From: Lachnospiraceae bacterium
GTDB lineage: Bacteria; Bacillota; Clostridia; Lachnospirales; Lachnospiraceae
NCBI GenBank assembly: GCA_015057435.1
Contig: SVEJ01000001.1
Coordinates: 1-64,000 of the forward strand
Reading direction: 5' to 3'
Length of the DNA stretch: 64,000 bases
In this document: piece after piece, positions 37,521-47,253 of the stretch
How the letters are laid out: every line of letters starts with the position of its first letter
Numbering within the stretch: the first letter of the stretch is position 1
Notes under the pieces: model-generated
Database searches by the model: none
The model's input: the letters and a program-made list of their open reading frames with translations, nothing else
What the model was told of the DNA's origin: nothing
Made by a program: the position numbers and the translations under genes

Positions 37521-37549
37521 ATTGTACCCCATTGGGTTACATAATGCAA
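37521..37549 (-). promoter_or_regulatory. dcw operon promoter (PmraZ)
   Basis: On the minus strand TTGCAT (37544-37549), 17 bp, TACAAT (37521-37526). The predicted start of transcription falls in the first MraZ box. Confidence 0.8.
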
Positions 37550-37740
37550 GGATTGATTCTTAATTACCGCATTGTAAAAATAGCTAAATTTTCTTCGCGT
37601 TTTTTATGCACTTTTTACATAATTTTCTGTATTTTCTCCACTTTTCTATCATCTAATCACAATATATTGTGGTTTTTATATTTTCTCACATATATGTTGT
37701 AGTGTATCTTTTTCTTATATCAAGTCGAAAAAAGTCAAAA

Positions 37741-37771
37741 AAATAAAGTGGGAGATTTTCCCACTTTATTT
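37741..37771 (-). terminator. lgt terminator
   Basis: 13-bp perfect stem AAATAAAGTGGGA around a 5-nt loop, followed on the minus strand by a T-rich run, 40 bp past the lgt stop. Confidence 0.88.
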
Positions 37772-37810
37772 GTAAATTCCCCACTCTATTCCCACTTTCG
37801 GTTTTACGAG

Positions 37811-38719
37811 TTACGAATCCTTATTCAATTGCATTCTTTTGTATATCAAATAAACAGATGCACCCAATACACAAATCGCTGCTAATAGTTGAGATGTTCT
37901 GAAATTCAATCCGAATAACATTAATGAGTCTGTTCGCAATCCTTCTATCCAAACTCTACCCAGTCCATATCCCCAGATATACATTGCACATAACTCACCA
38001 TCAAACTTTTTATGTCTGCGATACAAGAATATAATCAGGAGTACACACACATTCCAAATCGACTCGTACAAAAAGGTAGGATGAACTTGAATAAATTCCT
38101 TACCTTCTATCAACAATACATTATCAATCATTTCTTGTGTAATGATACCACTATTCACTGTACTTACCAGATAATTCTTTCCTCCAAACCAATCAACCGG
38201 TATCGCCATCGCAAACAATGAATCTGTGTATCCACCAAAAGCCTCACGATTAAAGAAATTTCCCCAACGTCCCATAATCTGTCCAATCAGCAAACCCATG
38301 CACGCCGTATCAAGCATCAATGCCGGTGAAACTTTCTTTTTCTTTGCAAATACAAACAGTGTGATAATACCGGCAATGATTCCACCATAGATTGCCAATC
38401 CACCATTTCTGACATTAATCATAGAAAGTATTGTCTGACCAACAGATTGTCCTTCTCGGATATACTCATCCAGACTAAACAAAACATAATAGATTCTTGC
38501 ACCCAATATTGTCGGAATAATCATCCATAACATAAAATCCAAGTACATCTCTACATCTTGCTTTGTTCTTTTTGCTTCTTTGGCAATCATCAGATATCCC
38601 ATGAAATATCCAAGTGCAACCATAATTCCATATAATCGCATTTCAAAATTGCCTATAAAAAAGCCATTTGCTACATTTTCCAATTCAATCCCTAAATTAG
38701 GAAAGCGTATTTCATACAT
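37811..38719 (-). CDS. lgt: prolipoprotein diacylglyceryl transferase
   Basis: Attaches diacylglycerol to the lipobox Cys of prolipoproteins, in the membrane. 302 residues with seven transmembrane segments. The signature GRWGNFFNREAFGG lies in the centre, with RNGGLAIYGGI before it and HPTFLYESIW after it. It follows ychF by 21 bp, so the two form a transcript ended by the hairpin at 37741-37771. The window encodes several substrates: the GerMN protein, ComEA and the solute-binding protein. Confidence 0.96.
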   Translation of the reverse strand: MYEIRFPNLGIELENVANGFFIGNFEMRLYGIMVALGYFMGYLMIAKEAKRTKQDVEMYLDFMLWMIIPTILGARIYYVLFSLDEYIREGQSVGQTILSMINVRNGGLAIYGGIIAGIITLFVFAKKKKVSPALMLDTACMGLLIGQIMGRWGNFFNREAFGGYTDSLFAMAIPVDWFGGKNYLVSTVNSGIITQEMIDNVLLIEGKEFIQVHPTFLYESIWNVCVLLIIFLYRRHKKFDGELCAMYIWGYGLGRVWIEGLRTDSLMLFGLNFRTSQLLAAICVLGASVYLIYKRMQLNKDS

Positions 38720-38740
38720 AAGGAACTCCTCCTTGTTTTC

Positions 38741-39838
38741 TTATACGTTAAACTTGAACAATACAACATCGCCGTCTTGTACAACATATTCTTTACCTTC
38801 CGAACGTACAAGACCTTTTTCTTTTGCTGCCACCATTGAACCATTCTCGATTAAGTCCTTATAATTCACAACTTCCGCACGTATAAATCCGCGTTCAAAA
38901 TCCGTATGAATCTTACCTGCTGCCTGTGGCGCCTTTGTTCCTTTCTTAATCGTCCAGGCTCTTGTCTCATCTTCTCCTGATGTAAGATATGAAATTAAAC
39001 CAAGCAATGAATAGCTTGCACGAATCAACTTATCAAGTCCGGATTCAGAAAGCCCTAAGTCTTCTAAAAACATTTTCTTTTCATCATCTTCTAATTCTGA
39101 TATCTCTTGTTCGATCTGTGCACATACTGCAAACACTTCAAAATTATAATCAGCCGCATACGCTTTTACTGCATTTACATATTCGTTATCTGCCGCATCA
39201 TCAGCCAACTCATCTTCTGCTACATTGGCAGCAAAAATCACCGGTTTTCCTGTAAGAAGATTATACTCCGCCATCCAGGCTTCTTCATCTTCTCCGTCCA
39301 CTTCGAATGTAATTGCAAGCTTACCGCTTTCCAAATGATCCTTAATGCGTTTCATGAATTCCACTTCTTTAGCAATTTCTTTATTGTTATTCGCTGCACG
39401 GGAATTCTTAGCAATTCTTCTGTCTAGAATTTCAATATCAGAGAATATAAGTTCAAAGTTAATCGTCTCAATATCTCTTAGTGGATTAATACTACCATCC
39501 ACATGAACCACATTCGTATCTTCAAAGCAACGTACCACATGTACAATTGCATCAACTTCACGAATATTAGATAAAAACTGATTACCAAGACCTTCTCCCT
39601 TCGAAGCACCTTTCACCAAACCTGCAATATCCACAAATTCAATAACAGCCGGAACAGTCTTCTTTGAATTATACATCTTTGTTAACACTTCTATCCTCTC
39701 GTCAGGTACAGGAACCACACCCACATTTGGATCAATCGTACAAAACGGATAATTTGCCGATTCTGCTCCTGCCTTTGTCAATGAATTAAATAATGTACTC
39801 TTACCTACATTAGGAAGTCCTACGATTCCAAGTTTCAT
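38741..39838 (-). CDS. ychF: ribosome-binding ATPase YchF (Obg family)
   Basis: Universal P-loop protein that binds ribosomes and prefers ATP to GTP. 365 residues: G1 [12 protein letters not shown] at 6-17, G3 [10 protein letters not shown], the unusual NVAEDE in place of the NKxD motif, which explains the ATP preference, a coiled-coil insert (about 130-200) and a C-terminal TGS domain. AAAGGAG precedes the ATG. Confidence 0.97.
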   Translation of the reverse strand: MKLGIVGLPNVGKSTLFNSLTKAGAESANYPFCTIDPNVGVVPVPDERIEVLTKMYNSKKTVPAVIEFVDIAGLVKGASKGEGLGNQFLSNIREVDAIVHVVRCFEDTNVVHVDGSINPLRDIETINFELIFSDIEILDRRIAKNSRAANNNKEIAKEVEFMKRIKDHLESGKLAITFEVDGEDEEAWMAEYNLLTGKPVIFAANVAEDELADDAADNEYVNAVKAYAADYNFEVFAVCAQIEQEISELEDDEKKMFLEDLGLSESGLDKLIRASYSLLGLISYLTSGEDETRAWTIKKGTKAPQAAGKIHTDFERGFIRAEVVNYKDLIENGSMVAAKEKGLVRSEGKEYVVQDGDVVLFKFNV

Positions 39839-39966
39839 TTTGCTATCTCCTTTTATGTATCTTTACTTATTATATCATGTCTTTCACAAACACACATTTG
39901 GATTAATTGTATCATATCTATTACAAAAACTCAAAACTTTCTTTCGAGAAGAATACAAATCAAAAA

Positions 39967-39984
39967 GCACTGCGATTGCAGTGC
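39967..39984 (-). terminator. terminator of the amino-acid ABC ATPase gene
   Basis: 7-bp stem GCACTGC around AATC (minus strand), followed by TTTTTG, 20 bp past the stop. Confidence 0.85.
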
Positions 39985-40003
39985 CTTGAAACATTCTCAC
40001 AAA

Positions 40004-40762
40004 TTAATAATTCAACTTGTTCAAAAATTCTTTTGTTCTTTCATTCGTCGGATTATCAATAACTTGTCCCGGAATACCTTCTTCCACAATCAATCCATCA
40101 TCCATGAAGACCACTCGATCAGACACAGCCTTGGCGAAATCTATCTCGTGTGTGACAATTACCATCGTCATCTTTTCCATGGCAAGTTCTTTCATGATTT
40201 TAAGAATCTCTGCAGTCAATTCCGGATCAAGCGCAGATGTAGGTTCATCAAAGTACAAAATCTTAGGCTTCATTGCCAAAGCTCTTGCAATTGCAACACG
40301 TTGTTGCTGTCCGCCGGACAATTCGCATGGATAAGCATCCGCTTTATCCGCAAGTCCTACCTTTTCCAACAGTTGCTTTGCTTGTTCATACACTTCTTTT
40401 TCATCTCTTTTCGCAACATTGAGTGGAGCATCAACAACATTTTTTATAACACTATAATGCGGAAACAAATTAAAATTCTGAAATACCAAACCAAAATTGC
40501 CACTTGCTTTTCTGATATCTTTCGAAGATGGATAATATGAATGACTCTCATCTCCTGCAACAATCTCTTCTCCCGCATAAGCAATCGAACCGGCATCAAG
40601 CTTTTCCAAAAATGTAGCACATCGAAGCAACGTCGACTTTCCCGAACCGGAAGGTCCGATAATCGAAACTACCTCTCCTTCTTCTACAGAAAAAGTGATA
40701 TCCTTCAAAACTTCCTTTTCACCAAAACGTTTCTTAGCCTGTTTCACTAAAACTATACTCAT
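40004..40762 (-). CDS. polar amino-acid ABC transporter ATP-binding protein
   Basis: ATPase of the GlnQ/HisP class, 252 residues. Walker A GPSGSGKSTLLR (about 36-47), Q-loop VFQNFNLFPH, signature LSGGQQQRVAIARAL, Walker B ILYFDEPTSALDPEL and the switch His in VTHEID. This family pairs with a polar amino-acid permease and a binding protein, but neither is next to it. It must share components encoded elsewhere or be a remnant of a larger operon. Confidence 0.93.
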   Translation of the reverse strand: MSIVLVKQAKKRFGEKEVLKDITFSVEEGEVVSIIGPSGSGKSTLLRCATFLEKLDAGSIAYAGEEIVAGDESHSYYPSSKDIRKASGNFGLVFQNFNLFPHYSVIKNVVDAPLNVAKRDEKEVYEQAKQLLEKVGLADKADAYPCELSGGQQQRVAIARALAMKPKILYFDEPTSALDPELTAEILKIMKELAMEKMTMVIVTHEIDFAKAVSDRVVFMDDGLIVEEGIPGQVIDNPTNERTKEFLNKLNY

Positions 40763-40807
40763 AGTAATTACTTCCTTTACAATCTCATCATTAGAATTCT
40801 TAACATG

Positions 40808-41110
40808 TTACGCTTCGTAGTCAATACACATACGCACTTCCGTAAACGGTCTTACATATGTATTAGCAACCAAAACATGTTCCGGATGACTTTGGTATCC
40901 TTTTAACGCTTCTTCACTCTCTAACATACTATCAAGCATTACGTCTGCATTAGAAGATTCCATCTTGTCGATTACAATCTGAAGGCTAACAAGCCCCGGA
41001 ACCTTCCCTACTAAAGCTTCTAAGTTTATCTTCATATCCGATAATACTTTTTCCTTCTCTATATCAGACATATCTTCTTTCAACTTCCACAAAATCAAAT
41101 GACGAACCAT
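40808..41110 (-). CDS. Dabb-domain (stress-responsive A/B barrel) protein
   Basis: Small dimeric barrel protein of 100 residues. The start at 41110 is used because GGGGGAG lies 8 nt upstream; the 40 extra residues of a longer frame look non-coding. It begins VRHLILWKLK, with the conserved late motif YQSHPEHVLVA. Members include stress proteins and a few small-ring enzymes; the function in bacteria is mostly unknown. It stands 45 bp upstream of the ABC ATPase gene and may be cotranscribed with it. Confidence 0.85.
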   Translation of the reverse strand: MVRHLILWKLKEDMSDIEKEKVLSDMKINLEALVGKVPGLVSLQIVIDKMESSNADVMLDSMLESEEALKGYQSHPEHVLVANTYVRPFTEVRMCIDYEA

Positions 41111-41261
41111 CTTCAATCTCCCCCTATACGAACAATATACTATCATGTATCTTACTACATTTCGACAAAAAATGGAATATTTATTCACATAACAAATACA
41201 TTTTAAACACACTTTTTTCACAGTTACCAAGTATAGTATACCTTGTAAGAGCTTTTCATAT

Positions 41262-41280
41262 AGTACAACTCAGTTGTACT
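41262..41280. repeat. 19-bp palindrome upstream of the Dabb gene
   Basis: AGTACAACT-C-AGTTGTACT, perfect 9-bp arms around 1 bp, about 150 bp before the Dabb start. Its form suggests an operator for a dimeric repressor. Confidence 0.5.
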
Positions 41281-41304
41281 GAAATCCTCTCCCCCCCTCA
41301 TTAA

Positions 41305-41334
41305 AAGAAGGTCTGGTACATTCCAGACCTTCTT
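41305..41334 (-). terminator. terminator of the calcium/phosphate transport genes
   Basis: 12-bp perfect stem AAGAAGGTCTGG around a 6-nt loop, 21 bp past the exchanger stop. The minus-strand U-tract is short (CTTTTAA-like), but the stem is strong. Confidence 0.75.
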
Positions 41335-41355
41335 CTTTTTCTATCATCTTCTCTT

Positions 41356-42333
41356 CTATTTTAAAAGTTGTTCAATATAAGGGGCTACTTTTTCCGCAAA
41401 AAGCAATAGATACACAAAATATGCTCCATAGCATGCAAGCATAATTACTCCATGCGGACGTTTCAATAACATACTCTTAAATGTACATAACCAGAGCAAA
41501 ACACCCGCAATAATTGAAATCACCGAATCTACTATAAACTTTGACTCAAACAATACCGGTGTAATTAAAGCAGATGTACCTACTACAAATAAGATATTGA
41601 AGATATTACTTCCCACAATATTTCCAATTGCAATGTCTGCATTTCCTTTTCTTGCAGCAGATACCGATGTAAATAATTCCGGTAAAGAGGTACCCAGCGC
41701 CACAATCGTAAGACCAATAAAGTGCTGACTAAGTCCCGCTGCCTGTGCAAGTTTCGTTGCTGCTTCAACTGTCACATCACTACCCCATACAACTAATACA
41801 AGGCCAACAACAGCGAACACTAATAACATCCATACAGGCTTTGCCTTTTCTTCTTCCTCTTCTACCGGCTGCGGATTATTCTTAGCAACGATAAACAGAT
41901 AAGTAAGATACGCAATAAATGCCACCCACATAATGATACCTTCTACGCGAGTAATCGAATTCCCGGTAATACCTTGCGCAACCAATAAAATTGTAATTGC
42001 AAGCATAATCGGAATCTCAATCTTTAACGTAGACTTCGCCATCTTCACAGAGGTAATCACAGCTGTAAGTCCCAATATAATTAATATATTAAGAATATTA
42101 CTACCTACAACATTACCAATTGTAATTGCTGCATTTCCCTTAAGTGCCGCTGTAACACTGACTGCTGCTTCCGGTGCTGATGTTCCCATCGCCACAATTG
42201 TAAGACCGATTACCATCTGTGGAATACCAAACTTATCGGCAATTCCTGCAGCACCATCCACAAACCAGTCAGCACCTTTAACAAGCATTGCAAAGCCAAC
42301 TACAAGTAAAACAAATTGAATAAATAGTTCCAT
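41356..42333 (-). CDS. calcium/cation antiporter (CaCA family, YrbG-like)
   Basis: Exchanger of 325 residues with ten transmembrane segments in two inverted repeats. Each repeat holds the ion-binding alpha motif: VAMGTSAPEAAVSV...GNVVGSNILN and VALGTSLPELFTSV...GNIVGSNIFN. An acidic loop (EEEEEKAK, about 157-165) separates the halves. It lies 12 bp after the Ca2+-ATPase gene, so both probably export calcium from one transcript. Confidence 0.93.
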   Translation of the reverse strand: MELFIQFVLLVVGFAMLVKGADWFVDGAAGIADKFGIPQMVIGLTIVAMGTSAPEAAVSVTAALKGNAAITIGNVVGSNILNILIILGLTAVITSVKMAKSTLKIEIPIMLAITILLVAQGITGNSITRVEGIIMWVAFIAYLTYLFIVAKNNPQPVEEEEEKAKPVWMLLVFAVVGLVLVVWGSDVTVEAATKLAQAAGLSQHFIGLTIVALGTSLPELFTSVSAARKGNADIAIGNIVGSNIFNILFVVGTSALITPVLFESKFIVDSVISIIAGVLLWLCTFKSMLLKRPHGVIMLACYGAYFVYLLLFAEKVAPYIEQLLK

Positions 42334-42345
42334 TTTTCTTCCTCC

Positions 42346-44949
42346 TTAGCTTATATATCTTGAACTTTGTATCAAAATCGTTGGTAATATAGAAAGGCTC
42401 ACCACATATAAAAGTTGACCACCCGTTAAGGTTGACACAAAAAACAATTCTTTCATAAACGGCACCAATAATACAAATGCCAAAAGCAAAACTCCAAGTG
42501 CAAATGCGCCAAGACTCCACTTATTACTCTTAAATCCGATTCGTAAAATTGATTGATTACTCCTGCAATTAAAACCATGAAATAATCGTGCCAACGTAAG
42601 TGTTGCAAACGCCATTGTACTTGCCGTTGCAGCATCTACCGAATAGCCTATATAAAAGGCAATCATTGTAACTGTCGCAATCATCAAACCATATCCAAGC
42701 AAATGCAACAAAAAATCCTTTGTCATAATTCCAACTTTCGGATCTCTCGGCTTTTCATCTAACAGTTTTTTATCTGTAGCTTCCATACCGATTGCAAGCG
42801 CCGGTAAAGAATCTGTCAACAGATTAATAAACAACAAGTGTACCGGCTTAAATGGTGCCGGAAGTGCCATAATACAACAATATAAAACAGTGAATATACC
42901 GGCTATGTTACCGGATAACAAGAATTGTATTGCATTTTTTATATTACGATATACATTTCTTCCGTTTAACACTGCCTTGATAATCGTTGCAAAATTATCA
43001 TCAGAAAGAATCATAGCTGAGGCATCTTTCGAAACTTCCGTTCCTGTAATCCCCATCGCTACACCTATGTCTGCTTTTTTTAGAGCCGGCGCATCATTCA
43101 CACCATCTCCCGTCATAGCAACAATCTTTCCCTTTCGCTGCCATGCATCAACAATACGTATTTTATTCTCAGGTGATACTCTTGCATATACTGATATCTG
43201 TGGCAAAACCTGATCTAACATCTCTTCAGACATTGCATCTAACTCCTGTCCGGTCATCGCAAGATCACCTTCACTATATATACCAATCTGTTTTGCAATC
43301 GCACATGCTGTCACTTTATGATCACCTGTTATCATAATCGTCTTGATTCCGGCACCCTTAGCATCTTCTACTGCTTGTTTTGATTCTTCTCTCGGCGGAT
43401 CAATCATAGCAACCAATCCAACAAACGTATATTCATATTCACTATCAACAGACAGCACGTGTTCTTCATCCACCTCCTTGTATGCAAATGCCAACACGCG
43501 TAATCCATTTTCAGAAAATTCCTGATTCTTCTTTAATATCTCATCGCGATCTTCTTGTGTAACAGGCCGCACTGTACCGTTCTCTGTTATTGATACAACT
43601 CGTTCTAACAACACATCAACCGCACCTTTTGTTAACACTGTAGGGATACCGTGAATACGATACTTTGTACTCATTAACTTACGTTCGGAATCAAAAGGAA
43701 TTTCCTCCATTCGTGTCATCATAGCGCGAATCGTCTCTTCATCAATTCCTCTTTGTGATAGACCACCACGTTTCGCCATAACCAAAAGACAGCTTTCTGT
43801 CGGATCACCAATTTCTTTTTCTTCATGCATAGCCGAATCATTGTTAAGAATCGCATTATACAGTAAATATCTGTGCAAGGATGATGTAATGTCTACTTGC
43901 TCCGGCTTGATACATGCCCCATCTATATAAACATCTGTTACCGTCATTTTATTCTGTGTAAGTGTTCCCGTTTTATCCGAACAAATGACCGAAACACATC
44001 CAAGACTCTCCACAGCCTTAAGTTCTTTCATAATCGCATTGTCACAAGCCATTTTCTGCGTCCCCATCGCTTGAACAATCGTTACAATCGAACCTAATGC
44101 TTCCGGTATTGCAGCAACTGCTAATGCAACTGCAAACATTAACGAATCAAGAAGTTTTTCTCCCTGATATAGCTGTAACGCAAATACAACAACGCATATT
44201 ACCATGATAATAACAGCAAGTCTTTTGCTAAAACCATCCAAACTCTGTTGCAATGGGGTACGTTTTTCTTTTGTATCATTCATGAGACCTGCAATCTTAC
44301 CCATTTCAGTTTGCATTCCGGTAGCGGTTACAAGCACATTTGCTCTTCCGTACGTGACAAGTGTCCCACTATATACCATATTAATACGATCTGCCAACGG
44401 AAGTTCCTGTTCTAAGCAAGCATCAGTCTTATCTACATTGGTGGATTCCCCTGTTAACGAACTTTCATTAACTTGTAACGAATAATTATTAACAATTCTT
44501 CCATCCGCCACAATCATATCTCCCGCTTCAAGTAAAAGAAGATCACCCGGAACAATTTCCTTTGATATTATCTCTATTTTCATTCCGTCGCGAATCACCT
44601 TTGCATGCGGTGATGATAATGCCTTTAGCGAATCTAATGATTTCTCTGCCTTCAGATATTGAACAGTTCCTAATATGGCATTGAGAATAATAACAACAAA
44701 AATAACAATCGTACTTTCTACATTCCCCGACAACATCGAAATCATTGCTGCTACAATCAAAATCACAACAAGCAAATCGCAAAACTGTTCTAAAAATATC
44801 TGTAATGCAGTTTTACGTTTTCCTTCTTCTAATACATTTTCTCCGTATTCCTCTAATCTGGTAATTGCTTCTTCTTTTGTTAGCCCCAATTCACCAGAAC
44901 ATACATTCTCGTAGAGTTCCTCCGGTTGCATCCGATAGATATTTTCCAT
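42346..44949 (-). CDS. P-type calcium-transporting ATPase (SERCA/PMCA type)
   Basis: Ion pump of about 867 residues. The start at 44949 is used because AAAGGAGATATAAGT precedes it; an earlier in-frame start has no ribosome site. Ten transmembrane segments; actuator motif SLTGES; phosphorylation site ICSDKTGTLTQNKMT; TGDG and GDGVNDAPALKKADIG in the hinge; and AIPEALGSIV in TM4, where Ca2+ pumps coordinate the ion. It follows a Na/Pi cotransporter gene and precedes a CaCA exchanger. Confidence 0.93.
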   Translation of the reverse strand: MENIYRMQPEELYENVCSGELGLTKEEAITRLEEYGENVLEEGKRKTALQIFLEQFCDLLVVILIVAAMISMLSGNVESTIVIFVVIILNAILGTVQYLKAEKSLDSLKALSSPHAKVIRDGMKIEIISKEIVPGDLLLLEAGDMIVADGRIVNNYSLQVNESSLTGESTNVDKTDACLEQELPLADRINMVYSGTLVTYGRANVLVTATGMQTEMGKIAGLMNDTKEKRTPLQQSLDGFSKRLAVIIMVICVVVFALQLYQGEKLLDSLMFAVALAVAAIPEALGSIVTIVQAMGTQKMACDNAIMKELKAVESLGCVSVICSDKTGTLTQNKMTVTDVYIDGACIKPEQVDITSSLHRYLLYNAILNNDSAMHEEKEIGDPTESCLLVMAKRGGLSQRGIDEETIRAMMTRMEEIPFDSERKLMSTKYRIHGIPTVLTKGAVDVLLERVVSITENGTVRPVTQEDRDEILKKNQEFSENGLRVLAFAYKEVDEEHVLSVDSEYEYTFVGLVAMIDPPREESKQAVEDAKGAGIKTIMITGDHKVTACAIAKQIGIYSEGDLAMTGQELDAMSEEMLDQVLPQISVYARVSPENKIRIVDAWQRKGKIVAMTGDGVNDAPALKKADIGVAMGITGTEVSKDASAMILSDDNFATIIKAVLNGRNVYRNIKNAIQFLLSGNIAGIFTVLYCCIMALPAPFKPVHLLFINLLTDSLPALAIGMEATDKKLLDEKPRDPKVGIMTKDFLLHLLGYGLMIATVTMIAFYIGYSVDAATASTMAFATLTLARLFHGFNCRSNQSILRIGFKSNKWSLGAFALGVLLLAFVLLVPFMKELFFVSTLTGGQLLYVVSLSILPTILIQSSRYIS

Positions 44950-45024
44950 ACTTATATCTCCTTTCACAACCTCCCCCAATACTCAGTAATCATTGTATGC
45001 AGTTTGGTCGACAAGCATGTATTA

Positions 45025-46665
45025 TTACTGTTGAGCTATTTGAATCTCTGTCATTTCTTTTGAAATGTTCAACGCATGATCTCCAATTCTCTCGAAATCC
45101 GTCAACATTTCAGAATATAAAATGCTTCCTTCTCCGCTACAAGTACCCTTTTGAATACGTTGTAACATATTTTCACGATATTTTTTTGTCAAATCATCTA
45201 TCCTTTGTTCCATGGATGCAATCACACCATAGTTTTCCACAGCATCTGCATGCGGATTCAAAAGATTATCCATCAGTTCATCACACATTTCTTGCATATG
45301 CTTAATTTCCTTTTGTGCACCCTTAGAAAATTCGATATCTTTTTTCTTAAGCATGTTTGAATAACCGCATATATTAATTGCGTGATCCCCAATTCTCTCC
45401 ACATTACTTGTTATCTTAAAATATGCATTCAAGATCTTACTTCCACGTTCATTACGTTCATGTGTAATTGCTTTCGAAATATACTGTGATATTTCCTTGT
45501 TGAGGAAATCAATGTATTCTTCTGTCTGTTCTACTTGCGTAACTAATTTCGTATCTTTGTTTTTAAATGCTTCAAAACTTAACGATATATTCTTTCTTGC
45601 CATATCCATCATGCGATGAATCTCGTTTTTTGTAGCATCTACACTAATTGCTGACAAGCCAAGCATATCTTCATCCATATTTCTAAGATTAGGAAGATAC
45701 ATCAATTTTATAACATCATCCTCTTCTTCCACATCAGGTAATATCTTCTCAGATAGCTTAGCCAACAAATCACCAAACGGAATCAACAAACATGTTGTTA
45801 CAATATTAAATGTGGTATGTAAGTTGGCAATCTGTGCAGGGCCATTATGCGGCGTTAATGCTTCCATCCATCCAACTAACGGACTTGCAATACAAAGTAT
45901 CGTAAATATAATCGTACCAATCACATTGAACGAAACATGAATAACCGTTGTACGTCTTGCATTGCGGTTTGTTCCAATCGATGCTAAAAGTGCGGTAATA
46001 CAAGTACCAATATTCATACCAAACAATACATAAGCCGCACTGGAAAGTTTAATAACACCACCTGCAGCCAACGCCTGTAAAATACCTACAGAAGCTGACG
46101 ATGACTGAATAATTGCCGTAAAGACCGTTCCTGCCAAAATACCGAGTATCGGATTTTCAAAGGTTGTTAACATATGAACAAACTCTTCTGAATTCTGCAA
46201 CGGTTTCATAGCTGCACCCATCATATCCATACCGATGAAAAGTATACCAAGACCAGCGAAGATATTACCAATGTGATGTAACTTCAAATTTTTTGAGAAA
46301 ACCACAACTGCAACACCCGCAAATGCAATCAAAGGCGCAATTGCTCCTACGTCTAACGCAATCAACTGTCCTGTAATTGTCGTACCAATATTAGCACCCA
46401 TAATAATCCAAACAGCTTGACGAAGCGTCATCATTCCGGAGTTAACAAATCCAACTACCATCACTGTTGTAGCAGATGATGACTGGATAATCGCTGTAAT
46501 CAACGCTCCAACCAATACGCCCAAAAATCGATTCGCAGTTAGTTTTTCTAGAATCTGTTTCATTTTGTCACCTGCAGCCGCCTCCAAACCTGAGCTCATC
46601 ATCTGCATACCATATAAAAATAGCGCCAATCCTCCTAATAGGCCCATTACTTCTGTAAATCCCAT
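45025..46665 (-). CDS. Na+/phosphate cotransporter with PhoU-like domain
   Basis: NptA-type protein of 546 residues. The membrane part (1-310) contains two inverted repeats with the QSSSATT motif (IIQSSSATTVM and IIQSSSASVGI), typical of the family. The C-terminal part (about 340-546) is a helical PhoU-like domain with two three-helix bundles (ERIGDHAINI and ERIGDHALNI). It lies 75 bp upstream of the Ca2+ pump on the same strand. Confidence 0.93.
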   Translation of the reverse strand: MGFTEVMGLLGGLALFLYGMQMMSSGLEAAAGDKMKQILEKLTANRFLGVLVGALITAIIQSSSATTVMVVGFVNSGMMTLRQAVWIIMGANIGTTITGQLIALDVGAIAPLIAFAGVAVVVFSKNLKLHHIGNIFAGLGILFIGMDMMGAAMKPLQNSEEFVHMLTTFENPILGILAGTVFTAIIQSSSASVGILQALAAGGVIKLSSAAYVLFGMNIGTCITALLASIGTNRNARRTTVIHVSFNVIGTIIFTILCIASPLVGWMEALTPHNGPAQIANLHTTFNIVTTCLLIPFGDLLAKLSEKILPDVEEEDDVIKLMYLPNLRNMDEDMLGLSAISVDATKNEIHRMMDMARKNISLSFEAFKNKDTKLVTQVEQTEEYIDFLNKEISQYISKAITHERNERGSKILNAYFKITSNVERIGDHAINICGYSNMLKKKDIEFSKGAQKEIKHMQEMCDELMDNLLNPHADAVENYGVIASMEQRIDDLTKKYRENMLQRIQKGTCSGEGSILYSEMLTDFERIGDHALNISKEMTEIQIAQQ

Positions 46666-46735
46666 ATTATTCTCCTTTTCTCCACGAAAATAAGACGACG
46701 TGCATATTGCACCTCGTATAAAACATAAGATTGAT

Positions 46736-47170
46736 TTACGCTATTTTCTTTTTCCCATCTTTATCCTGGATATAATACAACAAGCATCGAAACGGCATAG
46801 AAAGCCCTGTACCGCTTGCTGCAAATAGAATCATAATAAATGAAAACAATACCACTTTGGATACAAGATCCAAAACGGCAATTGTCAACCCATTTTTTTC
46901 ATAATTTTTGTAAGTAACCTGTGCTCGTTTGAACAGCGTTGTCGCCAAACGCGTAGAAGGAGTCGAAGCCCAATAATCCTGTTGTTGTATCTGGTTATAC
47001 CCGTCATTCATTGCATATGAAGCAGAGTCCACCATTACTGCCATATCAGTATGGGCATAGGATTCAGTAGCCGGAACTATAATATCACTTGTATTATCAA
47101 TACGTATACAAGTAAATACCGTCAATACAATCATGAACATAATAAGAGCTGATTGCAAGCGTTTTTCCAT
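46736..47170 (-). CDS. unknown membrane protein, 144 residues
   Basis: A hydrophobic N-terminal segment (about 7-25), an exported-looking middle (residues 30-95) and a second membrane segment (about 97-122) with a basic tail ending GKKKIA. I do not recognise a family. It lies 83 bp after the S8 protease gene on the same strand and 70 bp before the phosphate transporter. A link to the protease is only positional. Confidence 0.55.
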   Translation of the reverse strand: MEKRLQSALIMFMIVLTVFTCIRIDNTSDIIVPATESYAHTDMAVMVDSASYAMNDGYNQIQQQDYWASTPSTRLATTLFKRAQVTYKNYEKNGLTIAVLDLVSKVVLFSFIMILFAASGTGLSMPFRCLLYYIQDKDGKKKIA

Positions 47171-47253
47171 ATCCTACATCTCCTTCCGCATTTATAATAC
47201 AAACTTGACGCAAGTATAACACAAGAAAATATCTTATGGCAACAAGATTATTA

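Larger units (their letters stand above)
37421..37810. other. mraZ upstream region
   Basis: Gene-free stretch of 390 bp between lgt and mraZ. It holds the mraZ ribosome site, five operator repeats, the dcw promoter and the lgt terminator. The segment 37560-37735 is AT-rich with no further recognisable element. Confidence 0.7.

Noticed and set aside
37421-37549. Extended N-terminus of MraZ
   Set aside because: The extra residues are encoded by the operator and promoter. The GTG at 37420 has a strong ribosome site and gives normal length.
39986-40540. Plus-strand frame of 184 codons
   Set aside because: It is antisense to a well-conserved ABC ATPase and rich in His, Phe and Arg, typical of shadow frames.
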